A stretch of 64,000 nt of DNA, taken from JBFGJY01 sp041576975. Lineage in GTDB: Bacteria > Pseudomonadota > Gammaproteobacteria > UBA4575. This document shows positions 34,248 to 44,431 of this stretch, in pieces. The stretch is taken from NCBI GenBank assembly GCA_041576975.1, contig JBFGJY010000004.1:1-64000 (forward strand), in the 5' to 3' direction. Positions within the stretch are counted from its first letter, which is position 1, and every line of letters begins with the position of its first letter. Under the pieces are notes generated by a model. It made no database searches. It saw only the letters and a list, made by a program, of their open reading frames with translations, and had not been told where the DNA came from. Position numbers and translations under genes: made by a program.

Positions 34248-35390
34248 TTGAGCGCACAACCCGCCTTGCTGGCCTTGGAAGACGGCAGTCTTTTCTGGGG
34301 AAAATCTATTGGCGCAACAGGTATTGCGGTAGGGGAAGTCGTTTTCAATACTTCTATGACAGGTTACCAAGAAATTCTAACGGATCCGTCTTATACCAAA
34401 CAAATTATCACCTTAACCTACCCACATATTGGAAATGTAGGCACAAATTCAGAGGATCAAGAATCTGCGCGTGTCTATGCAAGTGGATTGGTTATTCGTG
34501 ACCTACCTGAGCAATTGAGCAACTGGCGACATCAATCTAGTTTAGAAACCTACCTCAAACATCAGTATGTAGTAGCCATTGCGGATATTGATACGCGGCG
34601 GCTTACTCGTATTTTGCGAGAGAAAGGTGCGCAAAATGGCGCTATTGTCATAGGCGAATTAGATGAACGCGTTGCGTTAGAAGCAGCAAAAAATTTTCCT
34701 GGGTTAAAAGGCATGGATCTGGCTAAAGAGGTCACGACGAGTAAAGCATATATGTGGAATGAAGGCTGTTGGTCGCTTGGTATGGGATATCAAGCCAAGC
34801 CGTCGAGTAAAAAGTTTTCGGTTTTGGCCTATGACTTTGGCGTGAAGCGAAACATCTTACGTATCCTCCATGATTATGGGTGTGAGATTGAAGTGGTTCC
34901 TGCAACAACACCAGCAACAGTGGTATTCAACAAACAACCAAATGGTGTATTTCTTTCAAATGGCCCTGGTGACCCTGAACCATGTAATTATGCGATCGAA
35001 ATAATTAGAGAAATTGTAGATCAAGGCGTGCCAACATTTGGAATTTGCTTAGGCCATCAACTGCTTGGTCTAGCCTGTGGTGCTAAAACCATCAAAATGA
35101 AATTTGGTCATCATGGTGCCAATCATCCTGTACAAGACTTAGCTACCGGCGCAGTAATGATTAGTAGTCAAAACCATGGATTTGCAGTCGATGAAGGTTC
35201 ACTGCCTAATTGTTTACAAGCTACGCATCGTTCTTTGTTTGATCATTCTTTGCAAGGTATTCGACATACAGAAAAGCCTGCATATAGCTTTCAAGGTCAT
35301 CCCGAAGCCAGCCCCGGACCGCATGATGTAAGACCGCTGTTTGATCAATTTATACAAATGATGAATAGCTATAAAGACTTACGAAAATAA
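34248..35390 (+). CDS. carA: Carbamoyl-phosphate synthase, glutaminase (small) subunit
   Basis: CarA hydrolyses glutamine and passes ammonia to CarB to make carbamoyl phosphate for arginine and pyrimidines. The 380-aa protein has the CPSase small domain (MTGYQEILTDPSY) and a class I glutaminase with nucleophile Cys in FGICLGHQLLG and the His/Glu of GHPEASPGP. The start is TTG 34248, supported by ggagg seven bases upstream and the family N-terminus (PALLALEDGSLFWG). carB starts 3 bp after it. Confidence 0.96.
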   Translation: MSAQPALLALEDGSLFWGKSIGATGIAVGEVVFNTSMTGYQEILTDPSYTKQIITLTYPHIGNVGTNSEDQESARVYASGLVIRDLPEQLSNWRHQSSLETYLKHQYVVAIADIDTRRLTRILREKGAQNGAIVIGELDERVALEAAKNFPGLKGMDLAKEVTTSKAYMWNEGCWSLGMGYQAKPSSKKFSVLAYDFGVKRNILRILHDYGCEIEVVPATTPATVVFNKQPNGVFLSNGPGDPEPCNYAIEIIREIVDQGVPTFGICLGHQLLGLACGAKTIKMKFGHHGANHPVQDLATGAVMISSQNHGFAVDEGSLPNCLQATHRSLFDHSLQGIRHTEKPAYSFQGHPEASPGPHDVRPLFDQFIQMMNSYKDLRK

Positions 35391-35393
35391 TTC

Positions 35394-38300
35394 ATGCCTA
35401 AACGAACCGACATACAAAGCATATTGATAATTGGTGCAGGGCCAATTGTTATTGGTCAGGCATGTGAGTTTGATTATTCCGGTGTACAAGCTTGTAAGGC
35501 GTTAAAGGAAGAGGGTTACCGTGTCATATTAGTTAATTCAAATCCAGCCACCATTATGACGGACCCAGAAATAGCCGATGCGATTTATATCGAACCGATT
35601 ATTTGGCAAACCGTTGCAGAAATAATAGCAAAAGAACGACCCGATGTTTTGTTGCCTACTATGGGTGGTCAAACTGCATTGAATTGTGCACTGGACTTAG
35701 ATCGAGAGGGAATTTTAGAGAAATTTTCAGTTGCAATGATTGGCGCTAGCAAAGTCGCAATTGATATGGCAGAAGATCGTGAGCTATTTCGTGAGGCAAT
35801 GGATGAGATCGGTTTGCAATCTGCAAGTTCTGCGCTCGCGCATAGCCTGGAAGAGGCGATACAGCAACAGCCAAGACTTGGGTTTCCAACCATCATTCGA
35901 CCCTCATTTACCCTAGGTGGCAGTGGTGGAGGTATCGCTTATAACATGGAAGAGTTCAAGGCCATTGTTGAACATGGTTTGGATTTGTCACCTACGACTG
36001 AGGTTTTACTTGAGGAATCGTTATTGGGTTGGAAAGAATTTGAAATGGAAGTGGTGCGTGATCAAAATGACAACTGCATCATTATCTGTTCGATCGAAAA
36101 TTTTGACCCGATGGGAGTACACACCGGGGATTCTATTACCGTCGCACCTGCACAAACTCTTACTGATAAAGAATATCAAATCATGCGTAATGCTTCGATT
36201 GAAGTATTGCGTAAAATTGGTGTTGATACAGGTGGGTCAAATGTGCAATTTGCAGTTAATCCCAAAGATGGTCGCCTGATAATCATTGAAATGAACCCCA
36301 GAGTGTCAAGGTCGTCGGCCTTGGCATCCAAGGCAACGGGATTTCCAATTGCTAAAGTCGCTGCAAAACTTGCAGTAGGCTATACCTTAGACGAATTACA
36401 AAATGAGATTACAGGCGGCGCCACACCCGCATCATTTGAACCCAGCATTGACTATGTCGTTACAAAGATCCCACGGTTTACATTTGAAAAATTTCCACAA
36501 GCGAAAGCCAAATTGAGCACACAGATGAAATCTGTTGGTGAAGTAATGGCAATCGGTCGTACTTTTCAAGAATCTTTTCAAAAAGCATTGCGGGGTTTAG
36601 AAATTGGGGTAGATGGTTTGGATCCAATGCATGATGAGTATGATGATGAACATCGAGTTTTACTTGAGTCGGAACTACAAGAGCCGGGCCCTCATCGAGT
36701 TTGGTTCATTGGCGATGCGTTGCGTTTAGGTTACAACCTTGACGAATTATACGCTTTGTCTGCGATTGATCCCTGGTTTCTCGCACAAATAAAACAATTG
36801 ATTGACATCGAAACTGAACTTTCTGTACGTCGACTTAATGACATTGATCAAGCTTTAATGCGTAATGCAAAACGTAGGGGATTTTCAGATCGCAGACTCG
36901 CAAAGCTGTTGCAATGTAGTGAAGAGGATATACGAAATGCCAGACATTCATTAAATATATATCCTATTTACAAACGTGTGGATACTTGTGCAGCAGAGTT
37001 CGCTACCAGCACTGCCTATATGTATTCAAGTTATGACGAGGAGTGTGAAGCAGTGCCGACAACAAATAAAAAAATAATTGTTTTAGGTGGCGGACCTAAT
37101 CGTATTGGGCAAGGGATTGAATTTGATTACTGTTGTGTGCATGCAGCGTTTGCCTTGCGTGAGGATGGGTACGAAACCATTATGGTGAATTGTAATCCTG
37201 AAACTGTGTCGACGGACTATGACACATCGGATCGATTGTATTTTGAGCCACTGACATTAGAAGACGTACTAGAAATCGTACGTGTAGAGCAACCTGATGG
37301 TGTAATTGTGCAATTTGGTGGACAGACACCATTAAAATTGGCGCGCGATTTAGAAGCTGAAGGTGTTCCTATAATCGGGACCTCTCCAGACTCCATAGAT
37401 CTTGCAGAAGATCGCGAACGATTTTTACAGTTAGTAAATCAACTTGATTTATTACAACCACCAAATGCAACCGCGACAAGCACTAAACATGCAATTGCTG
37501 CAGCAGAAGTCATTGGTTACCCAGTCGTAGTACGCCCTTCTTATGTATTAGGAGGGCGTGCCATGGAAATTGTATACAACCAATCCGATTTAAAACGTTA
37601 TATGCAAGAGGCTGTTAAAGTTTCCAATGATGCCCCAGTGCTCATCGATCGTTTTCTAGCTGATGCAGTGGAAGTCGACTTAGATGCAATTTGTGACGGT
37701 AAGCATGTATTAATTGGCGGAATCATGCAGCATATAGAACAAGCGGGCATTCATTCAGGTGACAGCGCCTGTTCATTACCACCGTACAATTTAAGTAATA
37801 CTGTGCAGGATGAAATGCGAACCCAAGCACGCAAGCTTGCTCTAGCTCTGAATGTTGTTGGCTTAATGAATATTCAGTTCGCGATTAAGGATGAAAAAGT
37901 TTATCTAATTGAAGTAAATCCGCGAGCATCACGCACAGTTCCTTTTGTTTCAAAGGCTACTGGGGCTCCTCTTGCGAAAATTGCTGCACGTTGCATGGTT
38001 GGAAGTTCGTTACAAGAACAAGGTGAATTAGCTGAACGCACACCGAAATACTATTCTGTAAAAGAGGCGGTGTTCCCGTTTATTAAATTCAGTGGTGTTG
38101 ATCCAATTTTAGGGCCTGAAATGAAATCGACAGGTGAAGTCATGGGTGTAGGAGAAACATTTGGCGAAGCATTTGGAAAATCTCAAATTGCTGCAGGTAT
38201 ACTATTACCAAGAGCTGGTAACGTATTATTAAGTGTGCGTAACGAAGATAAAGAACAAGCGGTAGAAATTGCTCGTCATTTGCAAAAGCTAGGGTTTGCT

Positions 38301-38615
38301 TTAGTTGCCACCAAGGGAACTGCAAAAATTCTGAATGACAAAGGGTTAAAATGTCGTGCAGTAAATAAAGTCAGGGAAGGACGACCACATATCGTGGATA
38401 TGATTATTGACAGCAAGATTGATTTAATTATAAATACGACAGAAGGTAAACAAGCTATCGCAGATTCGTTTACAATTCGTAGAGAAGCTCTGCAGCATAA
38501 GGTGTGTTATACAACAACTATTGCAGGCGCTTGGGCTTTAAAAGAAGCTATGCGAAGTCGTGAACAATATCAAGTGTATCGTCTTCAAGACTTGCATTCT
38601 ACTAGTCTGCATTAA
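35394..38615 (+). CDS. carB: Carbamoyl-phosphate synthase, large subunit
   Basis: This 1073-aa protein contains two tandem ATP-grasp halves that phosphorylate bicarbonate and carbamate, as well as the C-terminal MGS-like regulatory domain. The two halves start with ILIIGAGPIVIGQACEFDYSG and IIVLGGGPNRIGQGIEFDYCC; each has its PSFTLGG or PSYVLGG ATP-binding loop. The length equals that of E. coli CarB. It is co-transcribed with carA, and the allosteric domain spans the last 130 residues. Confidence 0.98.
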   Translation: MPKRTDIQSILIIGAGPIVIGQACEFDYSGVQACKALKEEGYRVILVNSNPATIMTDPEIADAIYIEPIIWQTVAEIIAKERPDVLLPTMGGQTALNCALDLDREGILEKFSVAMIGASKVAIDMAEDRELFREAMDEIGLQSASSALAHSLEEAIQQQPRLGFPTIIRPSFTLGGSGGGIAYNMEEFKAIVEHGLDLSPTTEVLLEESLLGWKEFEMEVVRDQNDNCIIICSIENFDPMGVHTGDSITVAPAQTLTDKEYQIMRNASIEVLRKIGVDTGGSNVQFAVNPKDGRLIIIEMNPRVSRSSALASKATGFPIAKVAAKLAVGYTLDELQNEITGGATPASFEPSIDYVVTKIPRFTFEKFPQAKAKLSTQMKSVGEVMAIGRTFQESFQKALRGLEIGVDGLDPMHDEYDDEHRVLLESELQEPGPHRVWFIGDALRLGYNLDELYALSAIDPWFLAQIKQLIDIETELSVRRLNDIDQALMRNAKRRGFSDRRLAKLLQCSEEDIRNARHSLNIYPIYKRVDTCAAEFATSTAYMYSSYDEECEAVPTTNKKIIVLGGGPNRIGQGIEFDYCCVHAAFALREDGYETIMVNCNPETVSTDYDTSDRLYFEPLTLEDVLEIVRVEQPDGVIVQFGGQTPLKLARDLEAEGVPIIGTSPDSIDLAEDRERFLQLVNQLDLLQPPNATATSTKHAIAAAEVIGYPVVVRPSYVLGGRAMEIVYNQSDLKRYMQEAVKVSNDAPVLIDRFLADAVEVDLDAICDGKHVLIGGIMQHIEQAGIHSGDSACSLPPYNLSNTVQDEMRTQARKLALALNVVGLMNIQFAIKDEKVYLIEVNPRASRTVPFVSKATGAPLAKIAARCMVGSSLQEQGELAERTPKYYSVKEAVFPFIKFSGVDPILGPEMKSTGEVMGVGETFGEAFGKSQIAAGILLPRAGNVLLSVRNEDKEQAVEIARHLQKLGFALVATKGTAKILNDKGLKCRAVNKVREGRPHIVDMIIDSKIDLIINTTEGKQAIADSFTIRREALQHKVCYTTTIAGAWALKEAMRSREQYQVYRLQDLHSTSLH

Positions 38616-38682
38616 TCTTAAACTTTCATTAAATGAATAATATTCGTTATGTTTTGTATTATTGAAGTTAATTGGTCTGATT

Positions 38683-39168
38683 ATGAATAGAGTCCCTCTT
38701 ACAGTACGCGGCGCAGAAAAATTGCGTGAGGAATTAGAAGAACTTAAATCTGTAAAACGACCTCAAATTATTGAAGCGATTGCTACCGCACGTGCGCATG
38801 GCGACTTAAAAGAAAATGCGGAGTATCATGCGGCGCGTGAGCAACAGTCATTTATTGAAGGACGTATAAAAGATATCGAGAGCAAGATGTCTAATGCTGA
38901 AATAATTGATGTAACAAAACTTAATGCAAATGGACGTGTTGTGTTTGGAACAACAGTAGTATTAGCAGATGAGGATAATGACGAGGAATCAACCTACACG
39001 ATTGTGGGCGAAGATGAGGCCGATATTAAAGTTGGAATGATATCGATTGCTTCACCCATCGCGCGTGCCCTGATTGGTAAAGAAGAAGGCGATATCGTCA
39101 TTGTTGATGCGCCCGCAGGGCAGAAAAATTATGAAGTTGTTGAAGTGCGTTATGGCACGGATAATTGA
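38683..39168 (+). CDS. greA: Transcription elongation factor GreA
   Basis: GreA rescues backtracked RNA polymerase by stimulating transcript cleavage. From ATG 38683 the protein is 161 aa: an N-terminal coiled coil (LTVRGAEKLREELEELK, HGDLKENAEYHAAREQQ with the acidic tip) and a C-terminal FKBP-like domain (SPIARALIGKEEGD). An in-frame start at 38662 would add seven residues not seen in the family. It follows carB, as in E. coli. The small gene yhbY usually found after it is missing. Confidence 0.96.
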   Translation: MNRVPLTVRGAEKLREELEELKSVKRPQIIEAIATARAHGDLKENAEYHAAREQQSFIEGRIKDIESKMSNAEIIDVTKLNANGRVVFGTTVVLADEDNDEESTYTIVGEDEADIKVGMISIASPIARALIGKEEGDIVIVDAPAGQKNYEVVEVRYGTDN

Positions 39169-39231
39169 TATTATAATTTTAAATTTAATTTCCCGCATAA
39201 TTATCTCGTAATATTTTCCTATAAAAGTACT

Positions 39232-39382
39232 ATGCAATATAAAGGCATCGCATAGCAAACTTCTAGAACAAAATTGCCATGCAAACTATATCTGTTTTGC
39301 AAAGTTTCATAAATTAGAAATAGAATACCATGCAACGTAAAAATTTCTCCTGCATATCCTTAACTTAATCGCATAAATTCAC
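39232..39382. repeat. Possible degenerate tandem repeat before rlmE
   Basis: ATGCAA-type motifs recur at 39232, 39279 and 39330, with the rlmE start ATGCG at 39383, giving steps of 47, 51 and 53 bp. Gapped similarity between units is weak and the sequence is AT-rich, so this may be chance. It is listed because the layout, with repeat units ending at a start codon, resembles the array before ppiD. Confidence 0.3.
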
Positions 39383-39991
39383 ATGCGTAGTAAAACTTGG
39401 ATCAAAGAGCATATTAACGATCCATTTGTGCGAAGAGCCAATCGTGAAGGTTGGCGTTCACGTGCGGTTTTTAAACTTCAAGAACTAGATGAAAAATATC
39501 ATCTACTACAAACAGGAATGATAGTTGTAGATCTAGGATCTGCGCCTGGTGGTTGGAGTCAATATGTTGCGAAACGTATTGGCGATCAAGGCAAGATCAT
39601 TGCTATGGATGTATTGGACATGGATGCAATTGCCAATGTTTCTTTTCTAAAAGGGGACTTTACTAAACCCCAAATAGTTGAATCTTTGAGGGATTTAGTC
39701 GGTCAAAGTAAAGTAGACCTTGTTTTATGCGATATGGCCCCCAATATAAGTGGTATAAATAGCGTCGATCAACCAAAAGCCATGTATCTTGCGGAATTAG
39801 CCGTTGATTTTAGTTTTGAAGTATTAGGCCCGGACGGTAGTCTGCTAGTAAAACTATTTCATGGCGCTGGATTTGATGATTATGTAAAAATGTTGCGGAA
39901 TAGATTTTGTAAAGTATTGATTCGCAAACCAAAAGCATCACGATCACGAAACCGTGAGGTATATGCCCTGGTCACTAAAATCAAGTTATAG
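39383..39991 (+). CDS. rlmE: 23S rRNA (uridine(2552)-2'-O)-methyltransferase
   Basis: RlmE (FtsJ/RrmJ) methylates U2552 in the ribosomal A-loop late in 50S assembly and is heat-inducible in E. coli. The 202-aa protein has the K-D-K-E tetrad in context (SRAVFKLQELDEK, LCDMAPNISG, GSLLVKLFHG, SRNREVYALV) and the SAM-binding DLGSAPGGWSQY. ftsH follows 49 bp later, the usual pair. Upstream is a 214-bp AT-rich stretch with a possible degenerate repeat. Confidence 0.97.
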   Translation: MRSKTWIKEHINDPFVRRANREGWRSRAVFKLQELDEKYHLLQTGMIVVDLGSAPGGWSQYVAKRIGDQGKIIAMDVLDMDAIANVSFLKGDFTKPQIVESLRDLVGQSKVDLVLCDMAPNISGINSVDQPKAMYLAELAVDFSFEVLGPDGSLLVKLFHGAGFDDYVKMLRNRFCKVLIRKPKASRSRNREVYALVTKIKL

Positions 39992-40040
39992 TATTGTCAA
40001 GATGTTTAAGTATTTGAAATTTAAGTAAGAGGTACGCCCT

Positions 40041-41966
40041 TTGAACGACATGGTTAAAAATTTAATGCTTTGGGCAGTAATTGCGGTTGTGTTGATGACC
40101 GTTTTTAATAATTTTGCTCCACGTCCCGAGGCCCCTTCTAAACTTTCTTATTCTGAATTTATTGAACAAGTTCATTCAGGTAATGTTAAATCTGTTTTAA
40201 TTAGTCCTGATAACCGCCATATTAATGGTAAATATGAAAATGGTGAAACTTTTGAAACCTATAGTCCAGGTGATTCAGGATTAGTCAAAGATCTGCTTGA
40301 CAACGATGTTGTGATTGAAGCAGGTGAGGCAAAATCACGCTCACTACTTCTTGATATTTTAATCAGCTGGTTCCCCATGTTGCTGTTAATTGGCGTGTGG
40401 ATTTTCTTTATGCGACAAATGCAAGGGGGTGGTTCTGGTCGCGGTGCGATGTCATTTGGTAAGAGCAAAGCTCGTTTAATGGGCGAAGATCAAATCAAAA
40501 TTACTTTTCATGATGTTGCAGGAGTAGAAGAGGCAAAAGAAGAAGTATCTGAACTTGTTGAGTTCTTACGTGATCCCGGTAAGTTTCAAAAACTAGGCGG
40601 CAAAATTCCACGCGGTGTATTGATGGTCGGACCACCAGGTACTGGTAAAACACTGCTTGCAAAAGCAATTGCCGGTGAAGCAAAAGTACCCTTCTTTACT
40701 ATTTCAGGTTCTGATTTTGTAGAAATGTTTGTAGGAGTAGGTGCATCCCGTGTACGCGATATGTTTAACCAAGCAAAAAAACATTCACCTTGTATTATCT
40801 TCATTGATGAGATTGACGCAGTAGGACGTCATCGTGGTGCGGGGCTTGGTGGTGGTCATGATGAGCGCGAACAAACTCTTAACCAATTACTTGTTGAGAT
40901 GGATGGCTTTGAAGGCAATGAAGGTGTCATTGTTATTGCTGCAACTAACCGGCCAGATGTTTTGGATCCGGCATTGCTGCGTCCAGGTCGTTTTGATCGA
41001 CAGGTAACGGTGCCATTACCGGATATTCGTGGCCGCGAGCAAATCTTAAAAGTGCATATGCGTAAGGTGCCGCTTGGCAAAGATGTACGTTCTGATTTCA
41101 TCGCACGTGGCACACCTGGTTTTTCTGGTGCAGATTTGGCTAATCTTGTGAATGAGGCCGCGTTATTTGCTGCACGTGCAAACAAACGCACAGTGGATAT
41201 GGAAGAATTTGAGCGCGCTAAAGACAAGATACTCATGGGCTCAGAACGTAAATCAATGGTGATGAGTGACGAAGAAAAGAAGCTCACTGCTTACCATGAA
41301 TCAGGTCATGCCATAGTGGGTCGTTTAGTACCAGAACATGATCCAGTTTATAAAGTTACTATTATTCCTAGAGGAAGGGCACTGGGTGTAACCATGTTTT
41401 TACCTGAAGAGGATCGTTATAGTCATAGTAAGCAACGTCTTGAAAGTCAGATTTCAAGTCTATTCGGTGGGCGTGTGGCAGAGGAACTTATATTTGGTCA
41501 TGAGGCTGTTACTACAGGCGCGTCTAATGATATTGAGCGAGCCACTGAGATAGCGAGAGCCATGGTCACGAAATGGGGCTTGTCTGAAAAAATGGGTCCA
41601 CTTTCTTATGGCGATGAAGATGGTGAAGTATTTCTTGGCCATTCAGTAACACAACATAAATCCGTATCTGATGACACCGCTAATTCGATTGATCAAGAGA
41701 TTCGTCGCATTGTTGATTCTAATTATGAGCGTGCGGTGCGCCTAATCAAAGATAATATGGAGAAACTTCATATTATGGCTGAAGCATTAATAAAATATGA
41801 AACCATCGATAAGGATCAAATCGATGACATTATGGATGGAAAGCAGCCTCGTCCGCCCAAAGACTGGATTGACGATGAACCAAGCTCCGGATCTACTGCT
41901 AAACAACCAGACGCAGATGATCGCAAGGATTCGGAAACCATTGGTGGTCCAGCTAGCGAGCATTAA
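40041..41966 (+). CDS. ftsH: ATP-dependent zinc metalloprotease FtsH
   Basis: FtsH is the membrane-bound AAA+ protease that degrades damaged membrane proteins and regulators such as sigma-32 and LpxC. The 641-aa protein has two N-terminal membrane helices (about 8-24 and 105-125), Walker A GPPGTGKT, Walker B FIDEIDAV, the SRH arginines (RPGRFDRQV) and the zinc site HESGH. The start is TTG 40041 (or ATG 40050), with aagagg upstream. In E. coli folP lies between ftsH and glmM; here it is absent. Confidence 0.97.
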   Translation: MNDMVKNLMLWAVIAVVLMTVFNNFAPRPEAPSKLSYSEFIEQVHSGNVKSVLISPDNRHINGKYENGETFETYSPGDSGLVKDLLDNDVVIEAGEAKSRSLLLDILISWFPMLLLIGVWIFFMRQMQGGGSGRGAMSFGKSKARLMGEDQIKITFHDVAGVEEAKEEVSELVEFLRDPGKFQKLGGKIPRGVLMVGPPGTGKTLLAKAIAGEAKVPFFTISGSDFVEMFVGVGASRVRDMFNQAKKHSPCIIFIDEIDAVGRHRGAGLGGGHDEREQTLNQLLVEMDGFEGNEGVIVIAATNRPDVLDPALLRPGRFDRQVTVPLPDIRGREQILKVHMRKVPLGKDVRSDFIARGTPGFSGADLANLVNEAALFAARANKRTVDMEEFERAKDKILMGSERKSMVMSDEEKKLTAYHESGHAIVGRLVPEHDPVYKVTIIPRGRALGVTMFLPEEDRYSHSKQRLESQISSLFGGRVAEELIFGHEAVTTGASNDIERATEIARAMVTKWGLSEKMGPLSYGDEDGEVFLGHSVTQHKSVSDDTANSIDQEIRRIVDSNYERAVRLIKDNMEKLHIMAEALIKYETIDKDQIDDIMDGKQPRPPKDWIDDEPSSGSTAKQPDADDRKDSETIGGPASEH

Positions 41967-42193
41967 GTTAGTAAAGCTCTCGCCTTTATTAGTTGTTTTA
42001 AGTCTATAAAGATGCGGATTTTGATAGGGGTAAAATTCTATCAAGAATAAAGCCCAGTGAAATCAATTGATTTTCTTTTTCATTATCAGACATATAAAAA
42101 TGTGAGTTCATTGTTTTGCGATTAATTAAGTATTATTTCCATCCTGTTTTTATAAACTCTTAGTTTCAATTCTAGTAGTTGATCGATAATTCT

Positions 42194-43528
42194 ATGGGGC
42201 GCAAATACTTTGGAACTGATGGCATACGTGGTCGCGTTGGCGATGGCGTGATGACACCTGATTTTGTATTAAAACTAGGCTGGTCCGTAGGACGTGTTTT
42301 ATGTAGTGGCGATAGAAACTTAGTATTAATCGGAAAAGATACGCGTATTTCAGGTTACATGTTTGAGTCTGTACTGGAAGCAGGTCTATCAGCTGCAGGA
42401 GTTAATAGTCGTTTACTTGGACCAATGCCAACCCCTGCAGTTGCATATTTAACTCGAACCTTGCGTGCAGCGGCAGGTATCGTTATCAGCGCATCACACA
42501 ATCCTTATTATGATAACGGCGTAAAATTCTTTTCCGCCGAAGGTAAAAAATTACCCGACGATGTAGAACTTGAAATAGAAAAACAATTAGATCAGCCTTT
42601 AGCCGTAGTAAGTTCTGACAAGCTTGGAAAAGTAGAACGAGTCACTGATGCAGCGGGTCGTTATATTGAATTTTGTAAAAGCACTATACCGACACGCATT
42701 AAATTAAATGGGTTAAAGATTGTAGTCGATTGCGCACACGGGGCTACTTATCATATTGCACCCAATGTATTTACAGAACTGGGCGCAGATGTTATCAGTA
42801 TTGCATCCAAACCAGATGGTTTAAATATTAATAGTGGTTGCGGTGCTACAAATCCTAAATCTTTAAGTATTGCAGTTATTGAACATCAGGCAGATTTGGG
42901 GATTGCAATTGACGGTGATGGAGATCGACTGATTATGGTTGATAACAATGGTGCAGCCGTCGATGGTGATGAACTTCTGTATGTGATTGCTAAAGCGCGT
43001 AAATCAGAAAATATCTTGCAAGGCGGCGTAGTAGGCACTTTGATGAGTAATCTTGGACTTGAACACGCCCTGCGTGATCATGGAATTGAATTTAAACGCG
43101 CTGCAGTTGGGGATCGATATATTATGGAAATGTTGCAAGAATATTCTTGGATTTTAGGTGGAGAATCTTCAGGGCATATTATTTGTTTAGATCGAACAAC
43201 GACCGGTGATGCAATTGTTTCTGCGCTTCAAGTGTTACAAATACTTGTAACAACTGAAAAAAGTTTGCGAGAAGCGAAATCGGGAATGAAAAAGTATCCA
43301 CAGACGCTAATTAATGTTCCCATGCAGTCGAAGATTGATATTAATAATGCTCCTATAATTCAACAAGCTGTAAAAGATGCAGAGTCCGATTTGGCGGATT
43401 CTGGTCGTGTCCTATTGCGACCATCTGGTACTGAGCCTTTAATTCGGGTCATGGTTGAAGGGGTCGATGCTCCAAAAGTAAAACAGTTGGCTCAGCAAAT
43501 CGCGGATAGTGTTTCGTCTTATTGTTAA
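42194..43528 (+). CDS. glmM: Phosphoglucosamine mutase
   Basis: GlmM converts glucosamine-6-phosphate to glucosamine-1-phosphate for UDP-GlcNAc and cell-wall synthesis. From ATG 42194 the protein is 444 aa with the canonical MGRKYFGTDGIRG start. The phosphorylated serine is at about residue 101 in ISASHNPYYDNG. The metal loop is DGDGDRL, and the sugar- and phosphate-binding segments are GGESSGHI and LRPSGTEPLIRV. A TTG at 42179 is in frame but would add residues without counterpart. About 230 bp separates it from ftsH. Confidence 0.97.
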   Translation: MGRKYFGTDGIRGRVGDGVMTPDFVLKLGWSVGRVLCSGDRNLVLIGKDTRISGYMFESVLEAGLSAAGVNSRLLGPMPTPAVAYLTRTLRAAAGIVISASHNPYYDNGVKFFSAEGKKLPDDVELEIEKQLDQPLAVVSSDKLGKVERVTDAAGRYIEFCKSTIPTRIKLNGLKIVVDCAHGATYHIAPNVFTELGADVISIASKPDGLNINSGCGATNPKSLSIAVIEHQADLGIAIDGDGDRLIMVDNNGAAVDGDELLYVIAKARKSENILQGGVVGTLMSNLGLEHALRDHGIEFKRAAVGDRYIMEMLQEYSWILGGESSGHIICLDRTTTGDAIVSALQVLQILVTTEKSLREAKSGMKKYPQTLINVPMQSKIDINNAPIIQQAVKDAESDLADSGRVLLRPSGTEPLIRVMVEGVDAPKVKQLAQQIADSVSSYC

Positions 43529-43640
43529 CTAACACTAGATCTAAGCCATTCTTTGCAACGTTAACGAAATCAAATTTGCCTAACGGACCTGTCATCGGTA
43601 AGCTGCGCGCCTTTGGAATTCAACTAAGTTATTACTGTAC

Positions 43641-44393
43641 ATGCGCCAACCACTTGTAGCTGGAAATTGGAAACTAAATGGATCTCTGGAAACAATTTCA
43701 GAGTTAGTGTCTGGTATCAGCAATCAATTATCTGAAGTTACTACTGCCGAGCTAGCAGTATGTCCAGCATTCGTTTATTTAGGCTACGTACAACAACTCA
43801 TAGACGGAGTTGATATTTCTTTAGGTTCCCAAGATTGTTCAGACCAAGATAGCGGTGCCTATACAGGTGAAGTTGCAGCAGCGATGATTAAAGAATTCGG
43901 TTGTAAATACATCATTGTTGGACATTCAGAACGACGTCTAATTTATGGTGAGAGTAGCGAAATTGTGGCCATCAAATATGAACAAGTTAAGAAAAACAAT
44001 TTAGTACCAATACTTTGTGTTGGAGAAACATTGCAAGAACGTGAAGATGGTCACACTGAAGTTATTATTGCCAAGCAATTAGATGCCATCCTTGATCGCT
44101 TAGGTATTCAGGGATTTCTGAATACTGTAATTGCTTATGAGCCGGTATGGGCGATAGGTACAGGTCAAACCGCAACACCAGATCAGGCTCAAGAAGTTCA
44201 CGAGTTTATTCGTAATAAGCTTGATGCATTAAATAAAGGTATTGCGGCAAATATTCGAATTCTTTATGGTGGCAGTATGAAGCCGAATAATGCGAAACAA
44301 CTATTGAAACAAAACGACATAGATGGTGGTTTAATTGGTGGCGCATCTCTTAATGCAGAAGATTTTATTGCAATCGCTGTTGCCGCAAATTGA
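43641..44393 (+). CDS. tpiA: Triose-phosphate isomerase
   Basis: TpiA interconverts dihydroxyacetone phosphate and glyceraldehyde-3-phosphate in glycolysis and gluconeogenesis. The 250-aa barrel has the catalytic lysine in AGNWKLNGS, the histidine in IIVGHSERR, the glutamate in VIAYEPVWAIGTG, and the phosphate-binding LYGGSMKPNN and GGLIGGASL. Its place before secG is typical of many non-enteric gammaproteobacteria. Confidence 0.98.
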   Translation: MRQPLVAGNWKLNGSLETISELVSGISNQLSEVTTAELAVCPAFVYLGYVQQLIDGVDISLGSQDCSDQDSGAYTGEVAAAMIKEFGCKYIIVGHSERRLIYGESSEIVAIKYEQVKKNNLVPILCVGETLQEREDGHTEVIIAKQLDAILDRLGIQGFLNTVIAYEPVWAIGTGQTATPDQAQEVHEFIRNKLDALNKGIAANIRILYGGSMKPNNAKQLLKQNDIDGGLIGGASLNAEDFIAIAVAAN

Positions 44394-44431
44394 CATTCGA
44401 ATGTTAAATTAATGTTATAGACGAGAAAGCA

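Noticed and set aside
42021..42044. Hairpin ttgatag/ctatcaa after ftsH as a terminator
   Set aside because: The stem is AT-rich with a 10-base loop and is not followed by a T run on either strand.
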